Notes under the pieces: generated by a model
What the model saw: the letters and a program-made list of their open reading frames with translations, nothing else
Databases searched by the model: none
Told to the model about the DNA's origin: nothing
Translations under genes and position numbers: made by a program
Shown here: piece by piece, positions 14,299 through 26,650 of the stretch
Layout: the number at the start of each line of letters is the position of its first letter
Position numbering within the stretch: position 1 is the first letter of the stretch
NCBI GenBank assembly: GCA_013397845.1
Contig: VZTG01007409.1
Coordinates: 928,918-992,917 of the forward strand
DNA length: 64,000 nt
Origin: Melanocharis versteri
Lineage: Eukaryota; Chordata; Aves; Passeriformes; Melanocharitidae
Direction: 5' to 3'

Positions 14299-16143
14299 CA
14301 CTGCAGTTGCCAAAGCCACATAATACGCGTTGCTGGAAAATGTCCCATAAAAAAATTTGAGCTGGAAATAAAGATATACATTGTGTGTATTTAAGTATGG
14401 CTCCGTTCACTAACAAGAGAGGCTTTAATTATACATGGGTTTTCACAAACAAGTTAGTTCAGAGAGTGTTCAATTCACAAAGGTCTCTTTCTCTATACTC
14501 TGGGCTCTCTGTTCTAAGCAGTTTTGCAGCTATTGAAACAGCTGCACAATTTTTGATTTGGTCATGGATACTTTTAATGTGCACATAAAATGAAGAGGAG
14601 AGGGAGGGAACATTTCTTTGCCAGCTCTATGCAGAAGAGTGAGCCAGCTTGGTATCTGAAGAATATTGAACGGGTCTGTGCTGACCTAATGGAGCCAGAA
14701 ATCAGACCTCCCTAAGTCACACACACAGCTTTGATGTCAAGCAGTTTGCCAAGTGGCAGTACATCCTTCGATGGCAAAAGGGAGGAAGAGAGACTTGTTA
14801 AATAGGGAGGTGAATGGGGAGAGGAAAGGTCAACTGTTGGAAGGTGAGAACAGCATGTGAAGTAAAGGCATTCACAGAAATGTCAGAAATACAAGGGAAG
14901 AAAATTTATCTCTCTAGACAGTGTGCTGAAACCTTTCAGACAGAGGTCTGTGGTCAACACTGTCCCTCAGCCCCCAAATAAACTATTTATTTCAGTACCA
15001 TAAACCTCCTTTCTGCTCTCAAGGACTCCCTGGTCTGAAGTATCAGCTGCTTTCTGCTGAGATGTGGCCACAGGAAAATGCAGTCAATGTTGTGGTGTTC
15101 ATGCATATGCACTGTGTGGAAATATTGCTATCGAGCAAGCACATTTAAACCAATGCTACAGATAAAGGGGAAACTGAAGTAGGACGCAGAGCTCCAGCCT
15201 AGAACTCCACCAGGAACTACTATTCTTTCATGCTACCATTCAGCAAATTAATAACACTGCTCTGCAAGAAGTTCATCTGGGAGTTGAACTGGAGTAAAGG
15301 ACAGGGTCTTAGGGGAATATGGAAGGAGTGAGCCTTTCAGCATTACTAATGGGATTTTTTTTGTCCTATGTTAAAGGCTGTGTTACTAGTTCTAAAAGGA
15401 AGCCACATCCAAGTGCCATTCAGGGTTCTGGGTGGGAAAGATGGCCAGGTTCAGGAAAGACAAAATGGTCTCAAGATACCTTATAGCAGAGACTTGTGTC
15501 TCAAAGAAGTAATCAATTGTTTTACTCGTCGTACCATAACCAGCAGAGTAGATGATATCTCATTTGTCAAGAATTTACATCTTCAGGCTCAGCTCCTGTG
15601 TGAGTTACCTGTAGTGTCAATATTTTCATTGCAGCCTTTCACTCCTCTAGGGAAGGAATAGAACCCCTGCTGATTTCCATAACCACTTCATTCTACAACA
15701 CTTGTAAAAATGTAGCAACTTATCAAACAGCATTAAAATTGGGTAACATATTTGTAACTATTATCAAGAGGAGTTCAGATAGGTATGCATACATGTCTGA
15801 CAATGTGTACATACACAAATGTTGACAGAGCACAATCATGTGAGTTTCATATCCTTGGGAAACCAGATGAATTATAGTATTTCATTCCAAAGAAAATAAT
15901 TATGTTTGTAGATCCGCAAGGCTGAGAGTTCTAGCTGTTTGAAAAGTAGCAATAGGATTGAGATAAATGAAAATTTTTGAAGTTAACTAGATATTTTAAT
16001 ATTTTCAGACTTTTTTTTTGGCCCAAAATATTTGCAAGACTACCTTAGTATTGCCAATTTTGTATTCTCAGGCCACTCCAAAACTCCAGTGTAAAAATCA
16101 AATGTAAATCTGAAAAAAACACGCACCCCAAACCCTCCCTACC

Positions 16144-16159
16144 AAAAAAAAAAAAAAAN
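16144..16159 (+). repeat. Poly-A tract with one undetermined base
   Basis: 15 A followed by N at 16159. Probably unresolved homopolymer length. Confidence 0.9.
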
Positions 16160-19100
16160 GACAAAAGAATCTTATCTACAGATGCAGGTTTCTAGACAGT
16201 ATTTTCTCTCTCCCATCCCTAGCTGTAGATGTAGAGTCTCTGGGAGATCAGGATGCCTTTCTGTCAGAGAGGTGGAATGGATGGTGCAGCCTTCCAATGC
16301 CCCTCAGTTGGATGGACAAGACAGTGTCATTTCTGGAGAAAGGATTTTCCCCACTTCCCTTCCCCGACATGAGTGTGAAGACAAACATCTGTGGGAATTT
16401 GTGCCTGATAGCTGTGGGAGTTGTTGAAACTCTTAGGGAGATCCTAGAATGCATTCTTCCTGTGAGAACCAGATTGGACAGGGAAAGACAAAAAAGCATT
16501 GCAGGAGATGAGGGTGGAAGGGATGACTATTAAGCCCCTGTTATCCATGTCAGGGGCAGTCCCTCCCTCCCTCTCTCCTCCATGGAAAAGTGTTTAGTCA
16601 AGTGGCACTTTCACTTGCAAAGAGAGAGTGTCAGTTTTCTCTTGTGTTGCACTGTTTCAGGTTTCAGCAATGCTTGGGTTGTGTTGCTCTTAAATGTTTA
16701 TATTTTATTCACAATGCTTAATTGGGAGTTTTTCCTATCTTACTGAACCTATGGATAGGAGAATTCAAAAATGCTAGCAAATTGCCACTAGGAATTTTTA
16801 AAGCATGAGGTATCAGAAATTGTCTTTTGAGATACAACAGCCAAGGATCACGGTGAATGGACAGTGAAATTGTGTTTTCATTGCACTCATCACAACAGTT
16901 TCAGAGACAAGGGATACCTGATCTCATCTCACTCTCTTTTGACGGAGTTAAATTAGGTAACATCAATCCTTTTATGTTTCGTAATGAAGAGTAATGAAGT
17001 AATTGATGACACCAGAGACAGCGTCTATTGTAATGTGTTTTGGACTGGTCCATCCAACATGGATCTTTGTAAAGCACGTGTGATGCTGCAGGTGACATGC
17101 CTGAGATTCCTGCTCATGATTCGTCCACGGCTCAGACAAAACTCTGGGATCCCAGTTCCTTCCTTCTCCTTTCTGCTTCCCTCTTCCTTGCTGCCTAGCA
17201 AAGTTCCCTGTTGAAGACACTGTATCCACTGTTTCTGGTATCTAGTTCTGCAGATGGGCGTTACTCTGTCAAATTTGCTTACACTGAACTGTATAACAAA
17301 AGTGCCTTTACATTAAGCTATGGCTCAAACCAAAGATGTGCAAGAAAGGATGTAGCAATAATGATCAAATGAGAAATTGTGGAAAACTCAAGGATGTCTC
17401 AATTAGAACTGGGCTCCTTTGTTAATAGATTGGGTCAGGTGCCCTTCCAGAAAAAAAAAAAAGTCCAAATTCTTAGTGTGTGACTCGGCCTTATACACCT
17501 CACCAGCAAAACAGTGGCTGTGTACCAAAGACATGTTTTCTTCAGAGTCTGGAGGGGATGGTTTCTACCATGGGTCAACCCAAGACTCTTCTGCAGAAGC
17601 CACAGCTACACAGATTATGTAGGTCCCTGCTGAGTCTGCCTGGCTCATCCTACCTGAGTAGCTTGGGATGCTATCACAAAATACGCTCCTAGTGAGGTCA
17701 GTAGGAGTTAGAGTTACTTCCAAGAAGTAATTTCAATGCTTCTACTGTTTCAGTACTTCCCAGTAACATCTCTTCCAAAATTTCCTGTGAAAGAAAAGAA
17801 AGAAGCATGAATTCATTTGCAAAGTCACCGTGCTTCATAGCCACTTTCTTCTAACTACTTTTGATCTCAAGAGGTGGAGACATGGGAAACTTTTTCTTAC
17901 ATCAGTAGGTCAGTATTTTGCTGTGGCATCAGAGCAAGTCGACATTGGAATGTATCCATTTTGGATTATGGGGCTTTGCATGCACATACTTGTGGTGTGC
18001 CTGTGGATCTCCTTTAACACAGTGCCACTCAATGATAGGGATGCAGCATGGCGAGGGCAGAGGAACGCAGATTCCATGAAGGGGCAGACATCTGCCATAA
18101 ACCAACTCATTTATTTTCACTCCGCTGGGGGTGGGAGCGCAGGGATTTGTTTTGGTTTCAACTGGATTTGGTTTGGTTTTTTACACAGAGAGTTTGGAAT
18201 AACTTTTTGCCTCCAGTCATCAGAGTTTAAGGTTGAAGTCAACATGCCTCTAAGGTTAAAGTCTTTCACTTGTATATTTACATATCCTCTTCAATGTTCC
18301 AGACATCTCTCTCTCATGCTTTGCCTGCAGCCTATTTTGTATGTAAAGTTGTCTTTGGACCTGAGATGTGGCTTGTTGAATCTGATCTAATAAAATGAAA
18401 ATTAGCCTCAGAACTAGGGCACAAGGACTGAGCTCCTAAATTTTTCTTGATTTTATGCTGAGTCCCAAGCTACATTTTCTAAATTTTACATTGTTTGAGC
18501 TTTCCAAAAGCATGAATATCCCTTGTAGGAAGCACTGCTAGTGATAAGGTTTCCCTTCCATAATATTCCCTGATTGTAGGTTTTATTTTCATTATAAAAA
18601 TTTAGAACTCCAATTCAGTATTACTGACTATGACTGGGTAGAACACATTGTCTCTGTCATGAATTTGACAAACTCTACATTAAAACTGTTCCTTCAGGGG
18701 CTTTGTCCCCATTTTTCATGTGGGAAAGCTTTCTTATTATCGCTGTAATCAATAGAAGAAACTATTGTCATCTCTCACGTACATTTATTATGAGAAAAAC
18801 TTATTTTATGACATGGCTGAAACTCTCTAATTTTCCCCATAAGTGGCCTGATAGACTTCTAGAAGACAGTCTCATCCTCTTTTGGTCCTCGCTTTACTGC
18901 CTTAATTTCCATTCTAAATGTAGGCTTAGACTGTCTAATTGTCTCTTATGACAGAAAAATTATATTATCACTTAGAAGAAGATTAATTTGGAAAGTTATC
19001 TAAGCTAATACTACAAGTTACCTTTATGTTGTCTCACTGGTGAATATAATGAGATCAGCTATCAAGTTTTTGGGTAAGTTCTATCTTTTTTAATAGTTTT

Positions 19101-20363
19101 AGAAATGATGGTAGTTAAAAGATCTCTTCTACTGGTGATTGCTTTGTACTTTCCCACCATTTGCAGCAATAATTGCAAAAGCAAGTGGTGGAATGTGAGG
19201 TTTTAACCCATATTTTATGGGTCACAAATGGGCTCTAAAAACACTGCAGTCTTGCAATTTCATCTAGAGATAATTATTAGATAATGCCAGTAGTAAATTA
19301 TTTGCTGCTCATATACTTCCTAATAGTCACTACCCACAGGTAATTATTTCACCATTTTAAAGAGAAAGTACATTTGAAACTATTAGCTATCCCTTTTAGG
19401 AGTTGTACACACAATGAGCAAGCCATTGTCCCAGCACTGCAATCCAGAAGAGCCTTTGTCTGGATGGCATTGCTTCCTCATCCCTGACACAGCTCATTAC
19501 AATTGCCCTGGGTTCACACAGGTGTAAGAGAGGCCAGAACTTTTTTGTCATGTCCTAAATGCACCTGTGTCTCCTTCAAATACCTGGGAGGCTTTTGGTT
19601 CATAAAACCTGTTTTGATGCAGCTGACTTCTTCAGTCAGGCAGACTATCTTACCTGATACGGTAAGAACTCACACAAGACAAAATTTTCTGTCTTAAGGT
19701 AGAACTCAAAGGCTGAAAGACAGGTCATGAAGCCATTTTGATGGCACAAGTATTAAGAGTTTAAACTCCCTATTTCTTGGAAAATATTGTAAAAATAAGG
19801 AATATTGTCAAATTGTTCTTTTAGCAAAACCTAAATCACCTGGTGATGGCTGGTGTTAATAATTTTACTGGAGGATAACCAACCACGTCATCAACTATAA
19901 CTCACATGCAGAGTAGATTGCACTTTATTTCTAGCCAAATCCATATTCTATTTGCTTGTCTACTCCAGAGACCTCAAATACACCTTTTCGCTTTTAAATT
20001 ATAGTCAATTCAGGCAACTCAAATTTTTTTCCACGCTACCAAAGATCTGGCTGCCACACACAGAACTGTTCTCTTATGGTCAAGTAATTTCAATGACAAA
20101 TTTAATGGTAAATTAAATTAACCCAAAAAAACACTCTTTGCCTCCATGAAAGCAAGACTGGAAAGAATAGTATCTTGACAGCAATTTCACTGTTAATGTA
20201 TTGTGCTGAAAGCTCTACATGACGTTGTTTTTGTCTCTGACAAAAGCACTTAGAAGTAAACAATATAATTGCAAGGGTAGCCTTGACTGAAGCATTCAAT
20301 ACCTCTGTGAGCAAAGATCTTCTGCAGATGTTTTTACAATATCTTATCATGTTTAGTAACAGC

Positions 20364-20808
20364 ATCCAAAGGAGGGCTACAGAGATGGTGAAGGGCCTAG
20401 AGGGGAAGCCAAATGAGGAGTGGCTGAGGTCACTTTGTCTGTTCAGCCTGGAGAAAATGAGACTGAGAGGAGACCTCATTGCAGTTACAACTTCCTTGTG
20501 AGGTGAAGAGGAGGAGCAGGCACTGATCTTCTCTCCATGGTGACTAGTGACAGATCTCAGGGGAATGGCCTCAAGTTGTGTCAGGAGAAGTTTAGGTTGG
20601 CTATCAGGAGAAGATTCTTTACCCAGAGAGTGGTCAGCTTCCCAGGAAACTGGTCACAGCACCAACCTGACAGAGTTCCAGGAGTGTTTGGACAATGTTT
20701 TCAGGCACATGGTGTGATTCTTGGGGTGGTCATTTGCAGGGCTGGGAGCTGGACTTGGTGATCCTTGTAGATCCCTTCCTACTCAGGATATCCCCTGATT
20801 CTATGATC
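20364..20808 (+). mobile_element. CR1 LINE 3' end, plus orientation
   Basis: A nearly full run of the avian CR1 3' region: GAGGGCTACAGAGATGGTGA, GGCTGAGGTCACTTTGTCTG, TTCAGCCTGGAGAAAATGAG, GGAGACCTCATTGCAG, AGGCACATGGTGTGATTCTT and the closing ATTCTATGAT repeat unit. There is no intact open frame. The copy is 5'-truncated, as most CR1 insertions are. Confidence 0.95.
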
Positions 20809-21902
20809 CAGACACATCTTCTAAGAAAAATTCTTTTCTGTAGGTATATCTACTGCATGATGCCTCTTATGTTTTTGTGTTAGAATCTAGAATCCCTCAA
20901 AAATAAAATAAAAAATCCTCTAAAAAAATCTGTGGCATGTGTAAAACCTCAAAAAATAAAAAACCCAAACCCAGTGAAGCAACACCTATCTCAATACTGA
21001 CTACCAGTAACATTGGCTGAGTCACATTAATAAAACTATACTCACTCCTCAAAACTGAGGTTTAAGGAGTTCTCCTCTACTGAAGCCACCAAAGCCAGTT
21101 CTGTTCAACGTTTTTAGGAGTGCACTTCCCATTGCAAACAAGTAAGTCCCAAATCCAGGGGAACTCTATCACCTCTTTGGGTTTGAATTACCCCTTTTTC
21201 AATGATTCACTGCTCAAGCAGATACCCCGAACTAAAACTACTGCTGGAAGATGGAGGGGGCTTGTCAGAGCATTGCCTGGAAGCTCACAAGGCACCCTGG
21301 TATGGTATCTGTGTTAGCATCTTTTTCATGAGTACTTAAGTCATCCCAAATTTTTAAAAGACTTGTCATTGTTTCTCAAGTAGATTAAAGCTTCATTACA
21401 TTTCAGATTACCAATGCTGCCTTCTTCATGAGTTAGGGGATGTTAAACACCACTAAAAATTGATAAAGAATCAAATCTCTGCCTAATTTACAAAATAACA
21501 GTCAACTGACACCACATTAAAAGGCTGATCAGCCTTCAAAATTATTGCAGCGTGTTTATTTTTTAGATCATTTTTAGTCTTTGAAATGTCAAACATAGTG
21601 ATCCATCTGAGCTGCAAATGTGGATGAACATACATTGCACTGTCATCCGCTTGGAGAAGAGTTGAAAGCAATTGCACATGAATTCACTACAGAACTTATA
21701 CCTGTTTGCATAAAATTCATGAAGAACAATGTAACCAGCCAGCCCCAGTCCTGCTACTCAATTGGTTTAACTTTTGAGAAGAATACACACTTTTTAGCTA
21801 ACATTCGTTCAGGTGTGCAGTAAAGCCAGGGTCACTGTACCTGCTCCCTCCTGACCCTTTTGTTGCTGAAACTTTTGAGCATACAGCCCTTATCTCACAT
21901 TT
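20809..21902. other. Intergenic spacer between two CR1 copies
   Basis: AT-rich with an A/C-rich patch near 20900-20985. No gene is visible. Confidence 0.75.
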
Positions 21903-22400
21903 AGAATCATAGGATCACAAAATGCTTTGCGTTGGAAGGGACTCTAAAGATATCTATTTTGATCCCTTTGACATGGGCAGGGACACCTTCCACTAAACCA
22001 GATTGCTCCAAACCCCATCCAACCTGGCCTTGAACACCTCCAGGGATGGGGCATCCACAGCTTCTCTGGAAAACTTGTTTTAATATCTCACCACCCTCGC
22101 AGTAAAGAATTTCTTCCCAATATCTAATCTAAACCTGCTTGCTATCACTTTCCATTCCCTCTTGTCCTGACACTACACGCCCTTGTGAAAAGTCCCTCTC
22201 CAGCCTTCTTGTAAGCCACATTCAAGTACTGGAATGTGCTCCAAGATCTCCCTGGAGCCTTCTCTTCTCCAGGCTGAAAAGCCCCAACTCCCTCAGCCTG
22301 TCTTCACAGGTGAGGTGCTCCAGCCCCCCGATCAACTTAGCAGCCTTTTCTGGACCCATTCCAGCAGGTCAACATCTTGTGTTATGTTTCTAATACAGCT
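21903..22400 (-). mobile_element. CR1 LINE 3' end, minus orientation
   Basis: It starts with AGAATCATAGGATCACA and GTTGGAAGGGACTC. It continues with CATCCAACCTGGCCTTGAAC, CAGGGATGGGGCATCCACAG, CTTCTCTGGA, TCTTCTCCAGGCTGAA and CCCCAACTCCCTCAGCCTGT, which is CR1 3' sequence read in reverse. The boundary beyond about 22400 is blurred. It lies about 1.1 kb from the plus-oriented CR1 copy, so the pair forms an imperfect inverted arrangement. Confidence 0.95.
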
Positions 22401-23989
22401 CTGAAGCTTTGCATGGTAATACACTTTTAAAGTAGGAGCCTAAATCGAATTTCCTAGAGCCATGTTTGAGTTCCCCAAAAGAGCTGAGCTTCTGCAGCCA
22501 GAGAACCTTACAAATAAGGCAAGCATGCTCACCAGTTCTGTGTACACAAGTGCTGGGAAACTAATGAACCCTGGGAATATGCAGCCCACCATACGGGCTC
22601 TGTAGAAACTGTTACTTCTAAATGGAATTTTTTTAATGACTCTGGTTGTTAGTGGTTTTCTTGCCCAGGCTTGTGCTGTACAGAACCCATGGTTCAGAGT
22701 TGCAAGGAAGCAAGCTTGGTGTACTTGAAGCAGTGGTTGTTTGGGTTTTGTGTGCTCAGTTCTGAGAATCCTTTTCTTGCTACAGTGGCCCCAGCAAAAC
22801 TTGCTTCCTTCCTGCAATGCTGAATTATGTCAGGAGAAGTAGACACACAATATGTTTAATGTTGTTGAACTGAAAAAGGAAATTTTCCTGAATTATGGAA
22901 ACAGAGGAGAGACTCACCCAGAAGCTTCCTCATAGCTCAGCTAAAAGTCAATCAACCATGTGACACAGTTCTATTGGAAACAGCTTCATTAGTTCTGGTG
23001 CTCATGGTACTACTTGTTTTTAATTAAATTACTAAATGAGGGATTACGTGCAGAGACTGCACTGATACTGTAATTGCTTCCAGTGATGAAATTCAAATTT
23101 CAGGCCGTGAGCTTCTGTAATACAAATGGATTCTTTACCTAGCCAGAATGCAGAGCTGTAGCCAGTAACAAATAAGGCAATATCTTTATTCACAGCAAAA
23201 GGGCTGTTCTGGCATTAGTGCTATGATTATTGTGCAACCTTTTCAAATAAACATGCATTTAAACATGCACTCATATCAATGCATGAGTAATAGAGAAACT
23301 AGAGCTAAACTTGTATGGTAATAACAGCCATCAGTTTTCTTCAGTTATTATTTGAGTTTGAGACATAAGTAGCCATTTTAACAAATTTGGAGTTTGCAAA
23401 GCTAGTAAGGAGTGTCATGAGCATATCTATTCTGACCTCTATATTAACACCAGCTGTAGAACTTCGGTCAGTAGTTTCTGCATCATGTATAGTAATTTAT
23501 GGTTGAATTAGAGCACAGCACTTAGGAAAGAGTTGCAGGAAGAAGATGCATCCTGCCCTTTTATGTTCTCAGTGCAAAACAGGCAGTGAGGCAGGTTGTT
23601 CCAAAGCTGCAGGCTCGGGAGCTGAAAATGCCTGTGTGCAGGAGAGAAGCATGGATACGGGCATTCACTCGACAGAGAACTGGCTCAGCCTTGTTCTTAA
23701 GAAGACATCAAATCTTAATTTAAGAGTGCCATATAACAGTGAATTATTGTCTAAATTATCTTTGTTAAAATTTACCCCCACAATTTGAAGACCTATCTGT
23801 TTATGTAGAATATGTTAAGCCACTGCCTCACCTTCTTTTTTTTAAACTAAGCTAAGAATAACTTACATATGTCCATTAAGATATATTCTCCAGTTTTACC
23901 TTTATTTAGGCAGTATTTTATAAATACATGTATATATAAATATATATATACATATATATATGTACACACTGCATATGCCATACCTATTG
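22401..23989. other. Intergenic, no gene recognised
   Basis: Unique sequence ending in the TA microsatellite. A 125-codon minus-strand frame at 22440-22817 shows no domain and overlaps the blurred CR1 edge. Confidence 0.7.
23925..23968 (+). repeat. AT-rich (TA)n microsatellite
   Basis: Alternating TA with interruptions, containing a near-palindromic TGTATATATAAATATATATA core. Confidence 0.9.
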
Positions 23990-24465
23990 TGTTGCAACTA
24001 AGCATCTCCCAGCTGTTCACACACTCGTCTTGCAGTGGGATGGGGGAGAGAATTGGGAAAGAGAAAACTAGAGGAAAACCATGAGTCGAAATAAAGATAG
24101 CTTAATAAGTGAAAGAAAAAAATCACAAAACAAGTGATGCAAAGGCAATGACCTTCCACCAGCAGATCCATGCTCAGCCAGCCTCTGAGCAACCTTGGAC
24201 TACTCCCCAGTTTTACTGCTAAGCATGACACCATCTAATACCCCCCTGGTCCGCTGGGGTCAGCCGCTCTGGCTGTGCCTCCTCCCCACTCCCAGCCTCC
24301 TCACTGATGGAGGGGACAGCGAGAAAGAGAGAAAGCCTTTGAAGCTGTTCAAGTACTGCTCAGCAACCTCTAAAAATCAGTGAGTTATATACACTGTTTT
24401 GGTCACCAGTCTAAACCACAGCACTACATGAGCTGCTATGAAGAAAATTAACTCTCTCTTAATGA
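23990..24465 (-). mobile_element. Solo LTR of an avian endogenous retrovirus, decayed
   Basis: Read on the minus strand, this follows a common avian ERV LTR: GTTAATTTTCTTCATAGCAG near the upper end, GAGCAGTACTTG, ACAGCCAGAGCGGCTGACCC, a CATGCT segment where a TATA box normally follows (here decayed), CTTTATTTCGACTCATGG (the poly(A)-signal region), and TCTCTCCCCCATCCCACTG near the lower end. No internal retroviral genes flank it, so it is a solo LTR. The outer ~20 bases at the upper end have diverged and no target-site duplication was confirmed. Confidence 0.75.
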
Positions 24466-24989
24466 AGAAAAGGAAGCTGGGATTTGATTTCTTTGGTTCA
24501 CAAATATCCTGATCCGTGTGTCTGTGGAGTAAGGCTACAAGTTCAAGTACATACAGCAATAATGTAACTTAAATTGCAATGTGTGATACTGAAGCTGAAG
24601 AAGCATCTGCCTCCCAATTTTGACAATTATATTTCTTCTGCAACAGAGAATAAAGAAAAAAATAATGAAATACCACTAGTATTGGAGGAAGAGTACAGAG
24701 TCAAGAAAACATCTATTCCATTACACCTCAGTAAAGGAAAAAATATATAAATCACTTTTCTGATTGCAACCACATTTTAAGTTAAGCTGCTTAAACAGAC
24801 AATTTTGATCCTGTCTCCTTTTTTGGGGGGTACGGGGGGCACCATTTTTACCTATAAGTCCTGTCTCTATCTCTGCCTGCTTCCTTAAAAATGTCTGTTC
24901 AAATTCCTTAAGTACATGGCTTCTCAAGGTACAAGTCTGTGCTAGGTTGTGTGATAAAAATCTCATCTCTACAGGCACAAAGGTGCACA

Positions 24990-25715
24990 AATGAGCAATG
25001 GTAACTGGGGTAACCCAACTAAAACCCTGCCTAGCAACCTCCAGCCCCATCACAGAAGAGATGTTGGCCCCAGGGCTGAAGCCCATCACCACCAGTCAAG
25101 GGAAGCAGATCTCCAGAGCATGTTTTGGACGGAGGGAGATCACTTCCTAGGGACATGGGGCATGTTATGGGATGCAATGGAAGAGTGGTTTGGGATTTCA
25201 CAGGACCTGCTGTAGGATGGTCAGGGTAGGAACTAGCTGGTGAGTAGGCAAAGTGGCATAGGACACAGGGGTTATCTAAGGATAAGACTATGGGACAAGC
25301 TGGCTACTGGAAGCACCACGAGAGTCCTATCCAACAGCTGGACAGATCTTGTGGGTTGGCTGAGAGACCGGTGTGTGGGTGTACATGAGACACGTGGAGA
25401 CAAGAGGATCCAGGGGCAATTTACTGGACAGGTTGCATGTCCAAGCCCAGCTGTTGGAGATACCCACCTTACATATATATCTGTATTTTTCCCACAAGCA
25501 AGCTTTCATCTTGACCAGCAGGAGAACAAGATGAAGCCATGAATGCCATTTGTGTTCATTTGTGTCTGCCTGCGTTGATCTGTGTGATAGGACAGGCATG
25601 TGCTTACCGGGAATACTGCTGCAGCCTCATCATTGGTCAGAGCTGGGTGTCTGAGGCTGTGTCTTTTTGGGGACCCCAGACCTGGCAACCTCTATGAATC
25701 TCTACTGATATTTCG
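24990..25715. repeat. Probable interspersed repeat (LTR-like), family not named
   Basis: A moderately GC-rich block with repeat-like wording (ATGAGCAATGGTAACTGGGG, GGAGATACCCACCTTACATA, AGCAAGCTTTCATCTTGACC, GGGACCCCAGACCTGGCAAC) ends sharply against AT-rich DNA. It reads like an avian LTR that I recall seeing in multiple copies, but I could not assign family or ends. It follows the solo LTR by about 0.5 kb. Confidence 0.4.
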
Positions 25716-26269
25716 ACATGTTTTACAAGTATTGAAGACTTCTGGATTAGCCTTGATCTAAACATACTACACATACAGAAACATAGCAGCAGTGACCTTT
25801 GTTTTGTTCATGTTGAAGAGCTCCTTTTCATTTATTCCTTTACTAATGCATGCCCTTCTGCCACATCTATGTATTCTAGTTTGAAAAGGTATCTGTCAAC
25901 TTACTTTGTTAGGATAGAAGAACTTCTTTCTCTACATTGGTAAAGCTCATTCAAGTTCAGAGGTATCTTCTGCCAGACAGGTAAGAAATTCCGCTGTCAC
26001 TTCTGGTGTCTGCCTCTTCGCAGCACGGTGGTGGCACTGCATGTGGAAGGAAAGCTGTTGAAATCAGCTGTGTACAGCATACACAGATCCCACCTATTTT
26101 ATTATTCATATTAACCTCAGTTCATTTTAATTTTATGTGAGCGTTTTGATTCAGGTACAAAGCAATTTTTTATTATATAATATGTTTTATTATTATTCTT
26201 CCATCTTACACCCTGAAAGGTCCCAGAGGCCTCCATTTCTACCATTTGACTATTTGCAGTGTTTCAAAG

Positions 26270-26650
26270 TAACCATGGGGTGCCTGTCCTTTTTAGCATC
26301 TAATTACACTTTGTAAGGGCTTGATTACCAAAATGCATTAAACAATAATTAGATAAGGATAATTTACATCCAAACAATAAAGTTGAAAAGAACAATATAA
26401 CTGGTAATTGGCCTTGACCAAGGTAAATAATGTCCTCTTTTTTTATTTACATTTGGTTTTCCCCATAAACTGCCTACTGGGTTGTACAGAAGTAAGAGGC
26501 TAGCAAAAATCCGAATCCCCATCCATCAGTATTAATCTCACACTTTACTGAGGCCCCATCCATTTATCTTTCCGACACAAATTAGAAATTCAAGAGTTTT
26601 AACAAATGAGCCTGCAAATGTAAACTTATTAGGCCATATATTTTTACTAC
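26270..26650. promoter_or_regulatory. Candidate conserved noncoding element with clustered TAAT motifs
   Basis: Several homeodomain-type cores lie close together (CTAATTACA near 26300, TTGATTACC near 26321, ATAATTAGA near 26345, GGTAATTGG near 26402) in non-repetitive sequence without open frames. Such clusters are common in vertebrate developmental enhancers. Cross-species conservation was not testable, so this is a guess from composition. Confidence 0.25.

Larger units (their letters stand above)
1..20363. other. Intergenic, no gene recognised
   Basis: About 20 kb of AT-rich unique sequence with scattered short open frames (the longest 186 codons at 17830-18390) and no recognisable protein, tRNA or rRNA. 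Two small areas (5740-5860 and 13730-13960) have non-repetitive TAAT-rich sequence that might be conserved elements, on weak grounds. Otherwise I see nothing. Confidence 0.7.

Noticed and set aside
14086..14319. Minus-strand frame with a run of His
   Set aside because: The His run is only the (ATG)n microsatellite read as CAT on the minus strand.
24721..25092. 123-codon minus-strand frame as a gene
   Set aside because: It runs into the probable LTR-like repeat and shows no known domain; likely a repeat-derived shadow frame.
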